Assembly: GCA_036567965.1 (NCBI GenBank)
Contig: DATCTN010000027.1
Location: 108,483-172,482 of the forward strand
Length of the DNA: 64,000 nucleotides
Direction of reading: 5' to 3'
Source of the DNA: Candidatus Kryptoniota bacterium
GTDB taxonomy: Bacteria > Bacteroidota > Ignavibacteria > Kryptoniales > JAKASW01
In this document: positions 36,360 to 45,186 of the stretch, one piece after another
Layout of the letters: the number at the start of each line of letters is the position of its first letter
Numbering within the stretch: position 1 is the first letter of the stretch
The notes under the pieces: model-generated
Database searches by the model: none
What the model saw: only the letters and a program-made list of their open reading frames with translations
Told to the model about the DNA's origin: nothing
Translations under genes and position numbers: made by a program

Positions 36360-37081
36360 TGTTTACCTCCTTCGGTATTAGACTTTTGTTCATCAAATTG
36401 AATCGGGGCAAGCAGAAGAAGCCCAAATCCAAAACCCTTGGCGCTCCCAATACCCGATTGGTATGATTCCATAAATTTCTCACGGTCAGTTACTTCCAGG
36501 ATCCCACGAAATTGTACCGCACCATGATAAGCCGCGTCATCTTTCCTTCGAAAATGGTTTTCCAACATCGGACTGATTTCGAGAGGTTGTTCTTCGACGA
36601 TACGAAATCCACTGGGAATATCTACTCCCGCTCGCTCGTCATGGCACCGAATTTCTGCTTTGCGCAGAAGCCAGACTCGCAATTCTTCCCGCTTCACAAG
36701 CGGTACCCGCTTCCCTTTCGTCCGTTTCCCATCGCTGCGCAGAATCTTGTTACCATCAGGTCCCCGTTGATCGACACACTTAGTGGGATTCGCGCGCAAG
36801 TCAAACGCGTAATAGCGATGAGAAAGAAACGAAGGGGAGATCTCCTTGATTGCAAAGTCGATCGATGAGCACCATGGTGGCCTAACAGGTTTTCGCTTCG
36901 CCAATATCCAGACGCGATAAGTTTTTTCCAGATGGTCAATGCGAGTCAGGAAATCGCGCTTGGCATCAGGCTCGCGTTGGAAACAATCTTCCCATATCCT
37001 CTTGTGCCAGGAGTAGTTATCAAAGATGCCATGAGCGCCTGCTGCCTCTGCATCAACTTCTAGATGAGCAAGCCAGTTCAT
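36356..37081 (-). CDS. cas6e: crRNA endonuclease Cas6e (CasE)
   Basis: 241 residues when started at 37081. This start is chosen because its ATG overlaps the cse2 stop (ATGA), as at the other junctions, and because it places His in NYSWHKRIW at residue 26, the position of the catalytic His in Thermus Cas6e; the longer frame to 37135 adds 18 unrelated residues. The C-terminal Gly-rich loop is GIGSAKGFGFGLLLL. It cuts pre-crRNA in the repeat hairpin. In E. coli this gene follows cas5; here it lies before cas7. Confidence 0.95.
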   Translation of the reverse strand: MNWLAHLEVDAEAAGAHGIFDNYSWHKRIWEDCFQREPDAKRDFLTRIDHLEKTYRVWILAKRKPVRPPWCSSIDFAIKEISPSFLSHRYYAFDLRANPTKCVDQRGPDGNKILRSDGKRTKGKRVPLVKREELRVWLLRKAEIRCHDERAGVDIPSGFRIVEEQPLEISPMLENHFRRKDDAAYHGAVQFRGILEVTDREKFMESYQSGIGSAKGFGFGLLLLAPIQFDEQKSNTEGGKQ

Positions 37082-37566
37082 AGCTCCTCCGCATTTGGCA
37101 ACGGTACATTCTGGTTCCAAAATGCCGATGCCCATTCTGTCTTCGCCCGGTCGTTCCAGTATTTCAGATCGGTCACAAGTCGTTCGTAGTTGACTGGAAC
37201 GCCTTGTGATTTTGCCACGAGAACCATTCGTTGAACTCTCACCTGAACCTCATCTCTTTCTGAGGCGAGTAAATGCTGAAAACGGCGCTCGGTGGGTGTC
37301 AACTTGCTCTCATCAGCACTGGTTTCGTTTCTTCTTCTTTCGATCTCTTTGCAGGTCGAGCCGAAGTTTCCGTTGCTTGTCTCTTCGGGATGAGTAGCAA
37401 ACAGCCCTGCCACAAACGGAAGTACAGAATCGTTGATAGGTACTCCCAAGCGACTTAATGCAGGCCATGCTCGGTGTTTTTTGCTATCCACAAGGACACA
37501 TCGAAGATTGGCCATCATCCCACGGTCATCTTTGTGCTTGCGAAGCCGTTCGAGCATCCAGCTCAT
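37078..37566 (-). CDS. cse2: Cascade small subunit Cse2 (CasB)
   Basis: 162 residues, all-helical, starting MSWMLERLRKHKDDRGMMAN with the conserved LRCVLVDSKKHRAWPALSRLG and the C-terminal helix VNYERLVTDLKYWNDRAKTEW. Two copies line the target strand in Cascade. It overlaps cse1 by 4 bp and cas6e by 4 bp. Confidence 0.93.
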   Translation of the reverse strand: MSWMLERLRKHKDDRGMMANLRCVLVDSKKHRAWPALSRLGVPINDSVLPFVAGLFATHPEETSNGNFGSTCKEIERRRNETSADESKLTPTERRFQHLLASERDEVQVRVQRMVLVAKSQGVPVNYERLVTDLKYWNDRAKTEWASAFWNQNVPLPNAEEL

Positions 37567-39137
37567 ACGATCTCCTCCTTTGTTTGCTTAGTGATAACTG
37601 CAGACTCTTCTTTTGGCATTGTCAACCTCTGCCATCCTTTGGCAAAGGCACGCATTTGTCGCGGCGTTTCCTGTCCGCAAGCCACCCTGTACGCGTCAAG
37701 AGCTGTCTTGTAAAGCATCTTTTGCCATACATGAAGTGTTGGAATTGCGCCCTCGTTATCGATGGCTTCAATGTGAGCCAACAGAAGGGAGAGATTCTTT
37801 TCTACCGCAGTCCAATAATGCGTGGTAGCTATCGAATGAAGTTTTGCCTTGAGTTCTCCTTTTGAGGCTCCGGCAGATTTAAGTCTGCCTTCCCATCCAT
37901 GATCAATTTCCTGCCGATAGACTTCAACCGCCCATCCTAATCTACTTGCCAGATTCTCAGCTTCTTTAACTTCGGCTTCATACGTTGAGGTACCTTTAGG
38001 CGAGCGAAGCCGCGAAGAGACATGAAAGACTGACTCGGTTGTGTCGACAATTGTTGCTTGATCCCGGGCTAACGCACCGACAATGATATCACACTCGTCG
38101 GCATCTTGAATTGATTGAAGAGCTAAAGGGCCGCCCGCTTCCCCGGCTCTTCGCTTTACTATAATGGCAGATAGCTCACGCCAAAGAGCTTTCGACGGGC
38201 GGTATGATAGAACCGCCCGTTCTTCTTTTTTCTCAGTCTTCCTTATTAAAACCGTGGCTGTTGGCTCAGATGGAAATCCGTCGGTGAAAGTCGGATAGAC
38301 TAAACCGTCGCCTAGCAACATCCGTTCGCAAGACGGATGTAAACGGATGAGACGCGTCATCGGAACCAACCGCCCTAGATACGTTGCTGTTGCATTCTCA
38401 ATAGGTTTTGAATCCGCGAAAGAAGTCGGCACCATTTCCCACACAGGCCTTCCGATATCTCGTTTGTCATAGTTGAGCTTAATATCTTCATATGTCGGCA
38501 GGTTGAGATGTATTGTTTCTCGAAGGCTCTTTCCTCGAAGAAAGGCGTGAACCATAGAGGCAGGTACGCACGGAGCGTCTTTCGATGTCTTCTTGCTTTG
38601 TTTTCGATTCCAATAAACTTGAGAAATCAACCCCCCTGGAGAAAAACACTGGAATGCCAACATTGAGACAACTGTTTCTTCTAGCGGTACATTTCGGGCA
38701 TCGCTCACACCACCATGATCGAAGAGGGTTGAATTATTTCCTGTGGCAAATGCAAAATTTAGTTTCGAGACTGGAGTCCAATCTTCGAATTCTTTTTCTG
38801 ATTGTTTACCACTTGCACTTTTGGAGATCATGGCTGCTTGCAACCACGGCTTTTTCTTATGGAACAACTCAAACGAATCTTTCCACTCTTTCAGATATTT
38901 GCGGGTCGCACCCGGCAATCTTGCCGGCACTTTCTTCCACTCTTTGTAGTCCTTCGGGCCCTTAATCGCCGCATGAGTAACACATAGAAACAGACGCATT
39001 AACGATACCCGCTCGTGCGGCCGCACCACCAGATCTGCAAAGTCCGAACCATTGGTTAGTACGTCGCAAAGACTCACTTGTTTTCTTTTCCCGGATTGCG
39101 TCACAACTGGTATCCAGGAATCAAACGCTACATTCAT
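37563..39137 (-). CDS. cse1: Cascade large subunit Cse1/Cas8e (CasA)
   Basis: 524 residues, usual length. It begins MNVAFDSWIPVVTQSGKRKQ, with the family motifs SLCDVLTNGSDFADLVVRPH, LSMLRLFLC-type segment (VSLMRLFLCVTHAAIKGPKD), ALFDHG-like NSTLFDHGGV and AFQCFSPGGLISQVYW. The C-terminal four-helix bundle is at residues ~370-520. Cas8e recognises the PAM and recruits Cas3. It overlaps the cas3 stop by 4 bp. Confidence 0.95.
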   Translation of the reverse strand: MNVAFDSWIPVVTQSGKRKQVSLCDVLTNGSDFADLVVRPHERVSLMRLFLCVTHAAIKGPKDYKEWKKVPARLPGATRKYLKEWKDSFELFHKKKPWLQAAMISKSASGKQSEKEFEDWTPVSKLNFAFATGNNSTLFDHGGVSDARNVPLEETVVSMLAFQCFSPGGLISQVYWNRKQSKKTSKDAPCVPASMVHAFLRGKSLRETIHLNLPTYEDIKLNYDKRDIGRPVWEMVPTSFADSKPIENATATYLGRLVPMTRLIRLHPSCERMLLGDGLVYPTFTDGFPSEPTATVLIRKTEKKEERAVLSYRPSKALWRELSAIIVKRRAGEAGGPLALQSIQDADECDIIVGALARDQATIVDTTESVFHVSSRLRSPKGTSTYEAEVKEAENLASRLGWAVEVYRQEIDHGWEGRLKSAGASKGELKAKLHSIATTHYWTAVEKNLSLLLAHIEAIDNEGAIPTLHVWQKMLYKTALDAYRVACGQETPRQMRAFAKGWQRLTMPKEESAVITKQTKEEIV

Positions 39138-41704
39138 TTGTCCTCCTTTGTCTTTTCGATAACCAAACCCAAGTCATTATTCCAGTGCAGAGTGACACCA
39201 CTCTTGAGCTGCTTTGCTGAGATAGTCTCATCACTTCCTAGAAGTCCAAGTGCGTACTTTCCCCGCACATAGCGTTCAATTGAGGGATGGCTCTCCCTCT
39301 TTCCAGATCCAAAGTGATACTCTGGTACCTTAACCAGATTGCGGTGTAATGCCTGTGCAGTCGCCAACTCAAATTCATCACCCTCGAACCCGCAAACAGT
39401 CCCATCAATCAATTTAATTGAGGTTTCGGAAAATGAGCGACTGAGTATCAACGACAAAGTTGGGAGTTCGTTGATTCGCGTTTGCACTCCCTCCTCATCA
39501 TCAAGAGCAACCTGCCATATATTGCTGCTCATCAGTGCCTTCTGCTTCAGTGCAAGTGCTTTACCATAAGTATCCTCTAGGAGCTCCTGCCAGCTGATCG
39601 GTTCCTTCTCGCGCTTCTTGTATGTTGCCTCGATCATCTTCCTGATGTCTCTTGGTATGTTTATCTTCTTGCGCCTCTTCCACTGTTCAAGTGAACGAAG
39701 CAGAACATACGGATCATAAACTAACGCTTTGTCGCCGAGTACTTTTAGTATTTCTTTCTTCTCAATCTTCCTAAGTTCAGCGAGATTTGTTTGTTCCTCA
39801 ATAATATATAGTTGTCGTTTTGAGATTGGCCTGTCCTTTCGATCATGACGCCACAAACGTCCTAATCGTTGCAGCAACATATCGGTCGGCGCTAATCCTG
39901 TTATCATCAAATCCGCATCGAGATCGACGCTCTGCTCAACAATCTGAGTTGACACCAGAATCGAACCGCACCGCGTGGAGCTGTCTTTTCCAAGGCGATT
40001 CATCCATTCATTTTCCAGCTCTTCCCGACGCCAGAACGGAAACCGGGAGTGCAACAAACCAATTGGGAAACTGAAGCTGTTCGATTGCCTGATTTGAGTG
40101 TACGCCTTCTGAGCGGCTTCAACCGTGTTCGAAACCCAAAGAACGCACGCTCCTTTTGACGCCTTTTCTACTGCGATGGACATTGCTTCCGCATCAGCTT
40201 TGAACAAGATATCAACACTTCGAGGGACGGGCGGCTGAACAGAGAGCGGCTCCAGGACTTCTCCAAGCCGTCGGCCGGTAATCAGCGGATATGGTTCCTT
40301 GGACCCTGGAATACCATGATTATTTTCGGCAGAAACTATTTTTCCCCGTCGCAGCTTTGATAGTGTTGCCGAGAGCACAATCACCGTGCAACCGAGTACT
40401 TCCAGCGTTTCTATGAGACGGTCTATCAATGTGCCGGTGTAGAGATCATACGAATGAATTTCATCGAGGATCACGACCTTACCCGCCAGAGCAAAATGTC
40501 GAACAAAGAAATGCTTTGCTGCCACGATGCCGAGCAAGGCTTGATCAACTGTGCCCACACCGAACGGAGCAATAAGCGCCCTCTTCGCTGAGGAAAACCA
40601 GTCCCGACCCGTCTGCGCGTCTTCTTCCTTTCCGCCTGAAGTTCGGGCAGGTGAAAGAGGAACTCGAACATCTAATAGCCAACTATTGCTATGAATGATT
40701 TTGCTTTCATCCGCATCGGGTGCAATGCGCTTTACGAATTTCTTCATGCGCAGGTGCATACGGTTGCTCGTGGCCTGTGTTGGAAGCGCAAAGTAAATCC
40801 CACTCGCCTTCCCATCGCAAAGAAGGTGATATGCTACGCCCAATGCCGCCTCAGTCTTCCCTGTTCCCATCGGGGCTTCGATAACATACACACCATGATT
40901 TGTTATTGTGGAGAGTGCGGCACTCTGAATTTCATTCGGTTTGAAACCGAAGAGATCGAGGAATGAAAGTCCGGTCACAATTTCTGGTCGAATGAGTCCA
41001 ATTTCCTCGATGCACTTCTTAGCTACATCTGGAACTCTCGTTACTTCAATTCTTCCTTCAGCTGGGAAGTACCGCTCGTCGGAACCAATCCAATCCGCTA
41101 CAGAAGTAAGACCTGCCAGCCACCAGAGAGCGGGTGACGAATCATCGACCAATAAGTCCGAAAACCTAATCCCAAACTCAGATACAACGGTCTCAGCAGC
41201 AGACTTTCGTTCCTCTTCCCAATTTATTCCGCTAAGATCTTCGATGATTGCCTTCTGCGGTTTGAAGCCACGCTCATTTGGTCGATTGAGTCTGCCATGG
41301 TGGCCGCCAAGAACAGTGGAAAGGTAAGTGGCACTTCTCTCATCCATTCCCTTTTCGTTGAAAATTTTCTGAAGGGCTGCGTGGGAAACCTTACCATGGT
41401 CTCCTTCCATCTCGCTGTCCCAACGTCCTCTTTGAGCAATCTCTAGGAGACCTTTTAGCTTAAGCCATTCCTCGCACTTTCGCTGGAAGCCAGGAGAGAT
41501 TTTTCCTAAGTCATGAAGAGCAGCAAGTGTACCTACCAATGATGGAGCAACTCGAAAGAGACTCAGAATTTCTTGTCTTTTTTGTGCCATTGCACGCGCA
41601 ACGAATCCGACATTCAGCATATGTTCAAGTACAGAGATACCAGGCCGTCCTTCCCGCGTGGTCTTGGCCCAAAATGCTGCGACCGTTGGATTATTATAGA
41701 TCAT
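39134..41704 (-). CDS. cas3: CRISPR nuclease-helicase Cas3
   Basis: 856 residues. The N-terminal HD nuclease has LEHMLNVGF, the HD in LAALHDLGKISPGFQRK and LGGHHGR. The C-terminal SF2 helicase has Walker A in APMGTGKTEAALGVAYHL, DEIH in VVILDEIHSYD, SAT in VLSATLSKLRRG, then STQIVEQSVDLDADLMIT and QRLGRLWRHDR. It degrades DNA bound by Cascade. It is the first gene of the operon; about 260 bp upstream lies a hybrid IS fragment, so the operon promoter is probably in 41705-41964. Confidence 0.97.
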   Translation of the reverse strand: MIYNNPTVAAFWAKTTREGRPGISVLEHMLNVGFVARAMAQKRQEILSLFRVAPSLVGTLAALHDLGKISPGFQRKCEEWLKLKGLLEIAQRGRWDSEMEGDHGKVSHAALQKIFNEKGMDERSATYLSTVLGGHHGRLNRPNERGFKPQKAIIEDLSGINWEEERKSAAETVVSEFGIRFSDLLVDDSSPALWWLAGLTSVADWIGSDERYFPAEGRIEVTRVPDVAKKCIEEIGLIRPEIVTGLSFLDLFGFKPNEIQSAALSTITNHGVYVIEAPMGTGKTEAALGVAYHLLCDGKASGIYFALPTQATSNRMHLRMKKFVKRIAPDADESKIIHSNSWLLDVRVPLSPARTSGGKEEDAQTGRDWFSSAKRALIAPFGVGTVDQALLGIVAAKHFFVRHFALAGKVVILDEIHSYDLYTGTLIDRLIETLEVLGCTVIVLSATLSKLRRGKIVSAENNHGIPGSKEPYPLITGRRLGEVLEPLSVQPPVPRSVDILFKADAEAMSIAVEKASKGACVLWVSNTVEAAQKAYTQIRQSNSFSFPIGLLHSRFPFWRREELENEWMNRLGKDSSTRCGSILVSTQIVEQSVDLDADLMITGLAPTDMLLQRLGRLWRHDRKDRPISKRQLYIIEEQTNLAELRKIEKKEILKVLGDKALVYDPYVLLRSLEQWKRRKKINIPRDIRKMIEATYKKREKEPISWQELLEDTYGKALALKQKALMSSNIWQVALDDEEGVQTRINELPTLSLILSRSFSETSIKLIDGTVCGFEGDEFELATAQALHRNLVKVPEYHFGSGKRESHPSIERYVRGKYALGLLGSDETISAKQLKSGVTLHWNNDLGLVIEKTKEDK

Positions 41705-41964
41705 TCTCTGAATAGCTAACTTGAGTTAATTCTCGTTTTCCCCACACATTCCATGAGATATTGAATTCGCAAAGCTCCATCAAACTAACCTTGCTGACAA
41801 AATCGCCTGTAAATTTGGATCGCTCTTGAAGTGTGTCCAGAGACGATGCTATTCTCCGTCTTTCTCCCAATCTAGCTTTGTCTCACAAGAAATTTAACCA
41901 ACATCCCAGATTTATCAAACTTTCCTTGGCAACACGATTGTTTAACAAACCCGAGGTATCTGGC
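41705..41964 (-). promoter_or_regulatory. Upstream region of the cas operon
   Basis: 260 A+T-rich bp between the cas3 start and the left end of the IS-derived fragment at 41965. It must hold the operon promoter unless transcription starts in the IS fragment. No clear -10/-35 or operator palindrome could be assigned. Confidence 0.4.
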
Positions 41965-42164
41965 TGACGTGCCCCCCAAAAAGTGATCCAATGTTATATT
42001 AGTAACTGAGGTAACAATGGACCAAAGGTCTACGACCTCGCAGAGGAGACAACATGGGAAAGAAGCGGCACACGGTGGAATCGATCGTGGCGATGCTGCG
42101 ATAGGATTTCTCTCCGAGGCTGGTTGCCAATGCCTGACTCAAAATGGACCAAGTTACGGGGGTC
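41965..42164. mobile_element. Hybrid remnant of two IS3-family elements
   Basis: The left 130 bp match the IS3 copy at 27466 (TGACGTGCCCCCCAAAAAGT, orfA start MGKKRHTVESIVAMLR). The right part (GCCAATGCCTGACTC followed by AAAATGGACC and TTACGGGGGTCA) is the right end of a different element, whose matching left end is at 63730 (GGTCCATTTTGAG in reverse). No transposase remains. Confidence 0.75.
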
Positions 42165-42675
42165 ACAACCATAGTGAGCTGTTCTTCGTGAGCATTCTTC
42201 TTTCAGCTTCCTTATGGTGAGGCGCTCTTTAGTCTCCCCTCGGTTACCGGTCAGAATTCTTGTTTTCGTTTCAAGCACATTCTATATTTTCGGTAGCACG
42301 TGGCGTAGAAAAGCAGGGTGTAGGAAGAAAGGCTACTGAGTCGTGGAAGGACCAAAGGGATGCAGGTGGCGGCACAAAGCCTGAACAGTGCTATACACGC
42401 GTCGGAAGAGCCGAAGGAATTCGATAAAAAAACCGTGTGCCTTTCCATCAGTCCGACGGTGGGCTTGTCGCCTGGAAAAGAAACCGCGTCAGAGGTGCTA
42501 TATCTCGTCGCTTTAAAGAAGAGGGTGGATTTCTGCTTGTCCGACATGACGCGCGAATCAGTTGGCATCGTACCGATTTACCGAGCAGCGATTTTGGAAC
42601 TGCAGCAGTGACTAATAAACATCCCCCTAAGATGAGGACAAGTGCTCCTGCAACTTAAATAATTACGAGGTTTAA
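42165..42675. other. Spacer after IS remnant, uncertain coding
   Basis: 511 bp. A plus-strand frame at 42360-42611 (83 codons, KEFDKKTVCLSISPTVGLSP) could be a small gene or the tail of a truncated one, but no ribosome-binding site is visible. Nothing else was recognised. Confidence 0.35.
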
Positions 42676-43182
42676 ATGAGAAGGGACAATTTTCTTGTAC
42701 TTATTGCCAGTTGCTCGCTGTTCATCATCTTCAGTAATCGATCAGCCTATTCACAACAGGTGGTCGTCACCAATGCTACCTTTACGATCACGGACAGCAA
42801 TGTTGTAGTTCATTACGATCTCAATGGACCGACAGACAAACAGTACAAGGTGGAGCTGGTCTTGAGGAGACAGACGCAGCCGTTTTTCAGAATGTTGCCA
42901 ACAGATATCTCTGGCGACGTGGGAACCGGAGAATTTGCAGGAAAGAATCGCGAAATCGTCTGGCATTTTTTCAACGATGTCCCCTATGGTTTCGATGGGA
43001 ATGATTTTTACTTCGAGGTCGACGCCACATTGTTGGGTGCAAAGAAGGGGGGAACAAACTGGTTGTATTATGTCGGAGGAGTAATCGGCGCCGCTGCTGC
43101 AGTTTATTTTGGCAGAGATTTGTTCACAAAGGGGTCGTCCACGAGCGAGCTTCCTTCTCCTCCGGCCCCTCCAATCAGGTGA
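42676..43182 (+). CDS. Exported beta-domain protein with C-terminal membrane anchor, caspase partner
   Basis: 168 residues: a signal peptide (FLVLIASCSLFIIFSNRSAYS), a beta-rich domain (~27-125) with VVVTNATFTITDSNVVVHYD and YKVELVLRRQTQPFFRMLP, then a single transmembrane helix (WLYYVGGVIGAAAAVYFG) and a short Ser/Pro-rich tail. Domains of this kind precede or accompany caspase-like proteins in Bacteroidota and Ignavibacteria; the function is not known. It ends 18 bp before the caspase gene and shares its orientation, so the two form an operon. GAGG lies 5 bp upstream of the ATG. Confidence 0.7.
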   Translation: MRRDNFLVLIASCSLFIIFSNRSAYSQQVVVTNATFTITDSNVVVHYDLNGPTDKQYKVELVLRRQTQPFFRMLPTDISGDVGTGEFAGKNREIVWHFFNDVPYGFDGNDFYFEVDATLLGAKKGGTNWLYYVGGVIGAAAAVYFGRDLFTKGSSTSELPSPPAPPIR

Positions 43183-43200
43183 TGATCGAATGGAGATGAA

Positions 43201-44970
43201 ATGATGAAGAAACAAATCATAGTCTTCTTACTCTTGCTCCCCGGTCTCGCATTAGGACAGACCTCAACAGCGAAGACCAATGTGGGATCTCTGCCATCGC
43301 CAGTCAACAAACCCACGTCGCCCAGCATCGACAGCCAAGCCGTAGGGGCAAATATAAATCAAATCAATTCATTTACACCATTTCTGACAGCAGACGTCGC
43401 ATTCAAGGATTCATCGGGTCAGAACATTTTGGGAGCCGACGATAACGCAGAGATTCTTGTCACGTTGAAGAACATCGGCGGCAAACCGGCAAAGGACTGC
43501 AGAGTTGAGCTTGTCCCTTCCGTAGAAAGTCCGGAGATCACCATTACTAATCCGTCCGTCATATCACAAATATTGCCAAACCAGCAGCTTGACACGCACA
43601 TATTCCTGAAGGGCTCTCATTACATCTCAACCGGGAACGCCCAGTTCACGCTGAAGGTCCTTGAAAAAAACGGTTTCGACCTTGACCCAGAAAAGGTGCT
43701 CGTCATCCCGACTCTTGCCTTCCAGCCGCCCAAGGTTGAACTGGTCGACTACGGCGTCCAGGATCCGAACAGGACGGGTAAGATACAGAAACGCGAGATA
43801 GTCACTGTGACACTGAGATTGCAAAACAAGGGACTTACAACGAGTTACGTAACAACCGCCACTATCACCTTGGGGGATAATGTTCTGCCGATTCAGGTTG
43901 ATTCGATTTATAATATGGGCGACATGAAGCCTGGAGACTATAAGGATGTCAACGCGACAATAGTGACGAATGACCGCGCGACTGAAGTAAAGATGGATAT
44001 TGCGGTGAAAGACAGAAGTGGAGAGAACACGTTTAGCAAGACGCTTGAGCTACCGTTCGACACACCTCAGAAGAAGGTGCAGGAGATTGTTATCGCTGCA
44101 AACAAGACTGAAGGACCGGTTATACCGAACGTCGCCGACCTGAAGCTCGACATCGGAGAGAACATACCGGTGGCAGCTGTGGAAAAGCCTAACGCAGTGG
44201 CGGTAATAATAGGAAACAGGGATTACACCAACGCACCCGGCGTGGATTATGCGCTGAATGATGCGGCAATCGTCAAGCGATATGTTCTATCCGCGATGGG
44301 ATACAAACCTGGAAATGTGATTTATCTTGAGAATGCTACACAAGGAGATCTGATAGGGATTTTCGGAAATGAAACGAACTACCAAGGAAAACTGTACGAT
44401 TATGTGCGGAAGGGATTGAGCGAGGTTTTCATTTACTACAGCGGACACGGCGCTCCAGACCCGAATTCGAAAGAAGGGTACATAGTTCCTGTTGACTGTG
44501 ATCCGAGCCATGTTGCTTTGAACGGGTACTCACTCAAAACGCTTTATTCAAACCTTGACAAAATAGACCAGGAAAAGCAGTTGACTCACGTGGCCGTCGT
44601 TCTGGATGCCTGTTTCTCCGGTGCTTCTGTGAATGGTACTCTTCTCGCGAACATAAGTCCAATCTACATTACGGTTCACAAAGATGTGATGGTTGATACG
44701 AACGCAACTATAATAACAAGTGCCACCGGCGACCAGGTAAGCGGGTGGTACAGCGACAAGAGGCAGAGCCTGTTTACGTATTTCTTATTAAAGGGGCTCC
44801 AGGGAGCAGCCGACTACCAACATAACAAAGCGATTACCGCAAAGGAGCTTTACGAGTTCACCGCTGACGAGGTGAATGGTGTTCCATATTGGTCGAGACG
44901 ACTTAACAGCAAGACACAAACGCCTACGTTTTATGGAAGTGATTGGACGGTGTACGATGGTAAAAAATAG
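43201..44970 (+). CDS. Secreted caspase-family (peptidase C14) protein
   Basis: 589 residues: a signal peptide (IIVFLLLLPGLALG), two CARDB/Ig-like beta domains (~60-180, ADDNAEILVTLKNIGGKPAK; ~190-300, IVTVTLRLQNKGLTTSYVTT) and a C-terminal caspase p20-type domain (~340-580). The catalytic dyad is visible: His in VFIYYSGHGAPDPNS and Cys in VVLDACFSGASVNG; AVAVIIGNRDYTNAPGVDYA opens the fold. It cleaves proteins, probably after basic residues like other bacterial metacaspase/orthocaspases. It is translated from ATG 43201 with GGAG upstream. No T9SS tail is seen, so it probably works in the periplasm. Confidence 0.88.
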   Translation: MMKKQIIVFLLLLPGLALGQTSTAKTNVGSLPSPVNKPTSPSIDSQAVGANINQINSFTPFLTADVAFKDSSGQNILGADDNAEILVTLKNIGGKPAKDCRVELVPSVESPEITITNPSVISQILPNQQLDTHIFLKGSHYISTGNAQFTLKVLEKNGFDLDPEKVLVIPTLAFQPPKVELVDYGVQDPNRTGKIQKREIVTVTLRLQNKGLTTSYVTTATITLGDNVLPIQVDSIYNMGDMKPGDYKDVNATIVTNDRATEVKMDIAVKDRSGENTFSKTLELPFDTPQKKVQEIVIAANKTEGPVIPNVADLKLDIGENIPVAAVEKPNAVAVIIGNRDYTNAPGVDYALNDAAIVKRYVLSAMGYKPGNVIYLENATQGDLIGIFGNETNYQGKLYDYVRKGLSEVFIYYSGHGAPDPNSKEGYIVPVDCDPSHVALNGYSLKTLYSNLDKIDQEKQLTHVAVVLDACFSGASVNGTLLANISPIYITVHKDVMVDTNATIITSATGDQVSGWYSDKRQSLFTYFLLKGLQGAADYQHNKAITAKELYEFTADEVNGVPYWSRRLNSKTQTPTFYGSDWTVYDGKK

Positions 44971-45186
44971 AGCCTTTGAGAACTGAGAGTTGTCAAATTT
45001 GCCCTGATGCTACTGCTCACTGGCAGGCATTGATCGAATCTCAATGAAAATGCCATTCGAGGTAGGTTGGACTCAACTAACAATGAAGACTACTGCGCGA
45101 ACAGAAAGGGAGGTCAACTTCTACCAGGATAAATCTCGAGCAATGCAGTTGACAGAGAATGGTTTGAGAAAGGTTTGGGCTCCAAT

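Noticed and set aside
42360..42611. 83-codon plus-strand frame
   Set aside because: No ribosome-binding site, no family, next to IS remnants; mentioned only as uncertain within the spacer.
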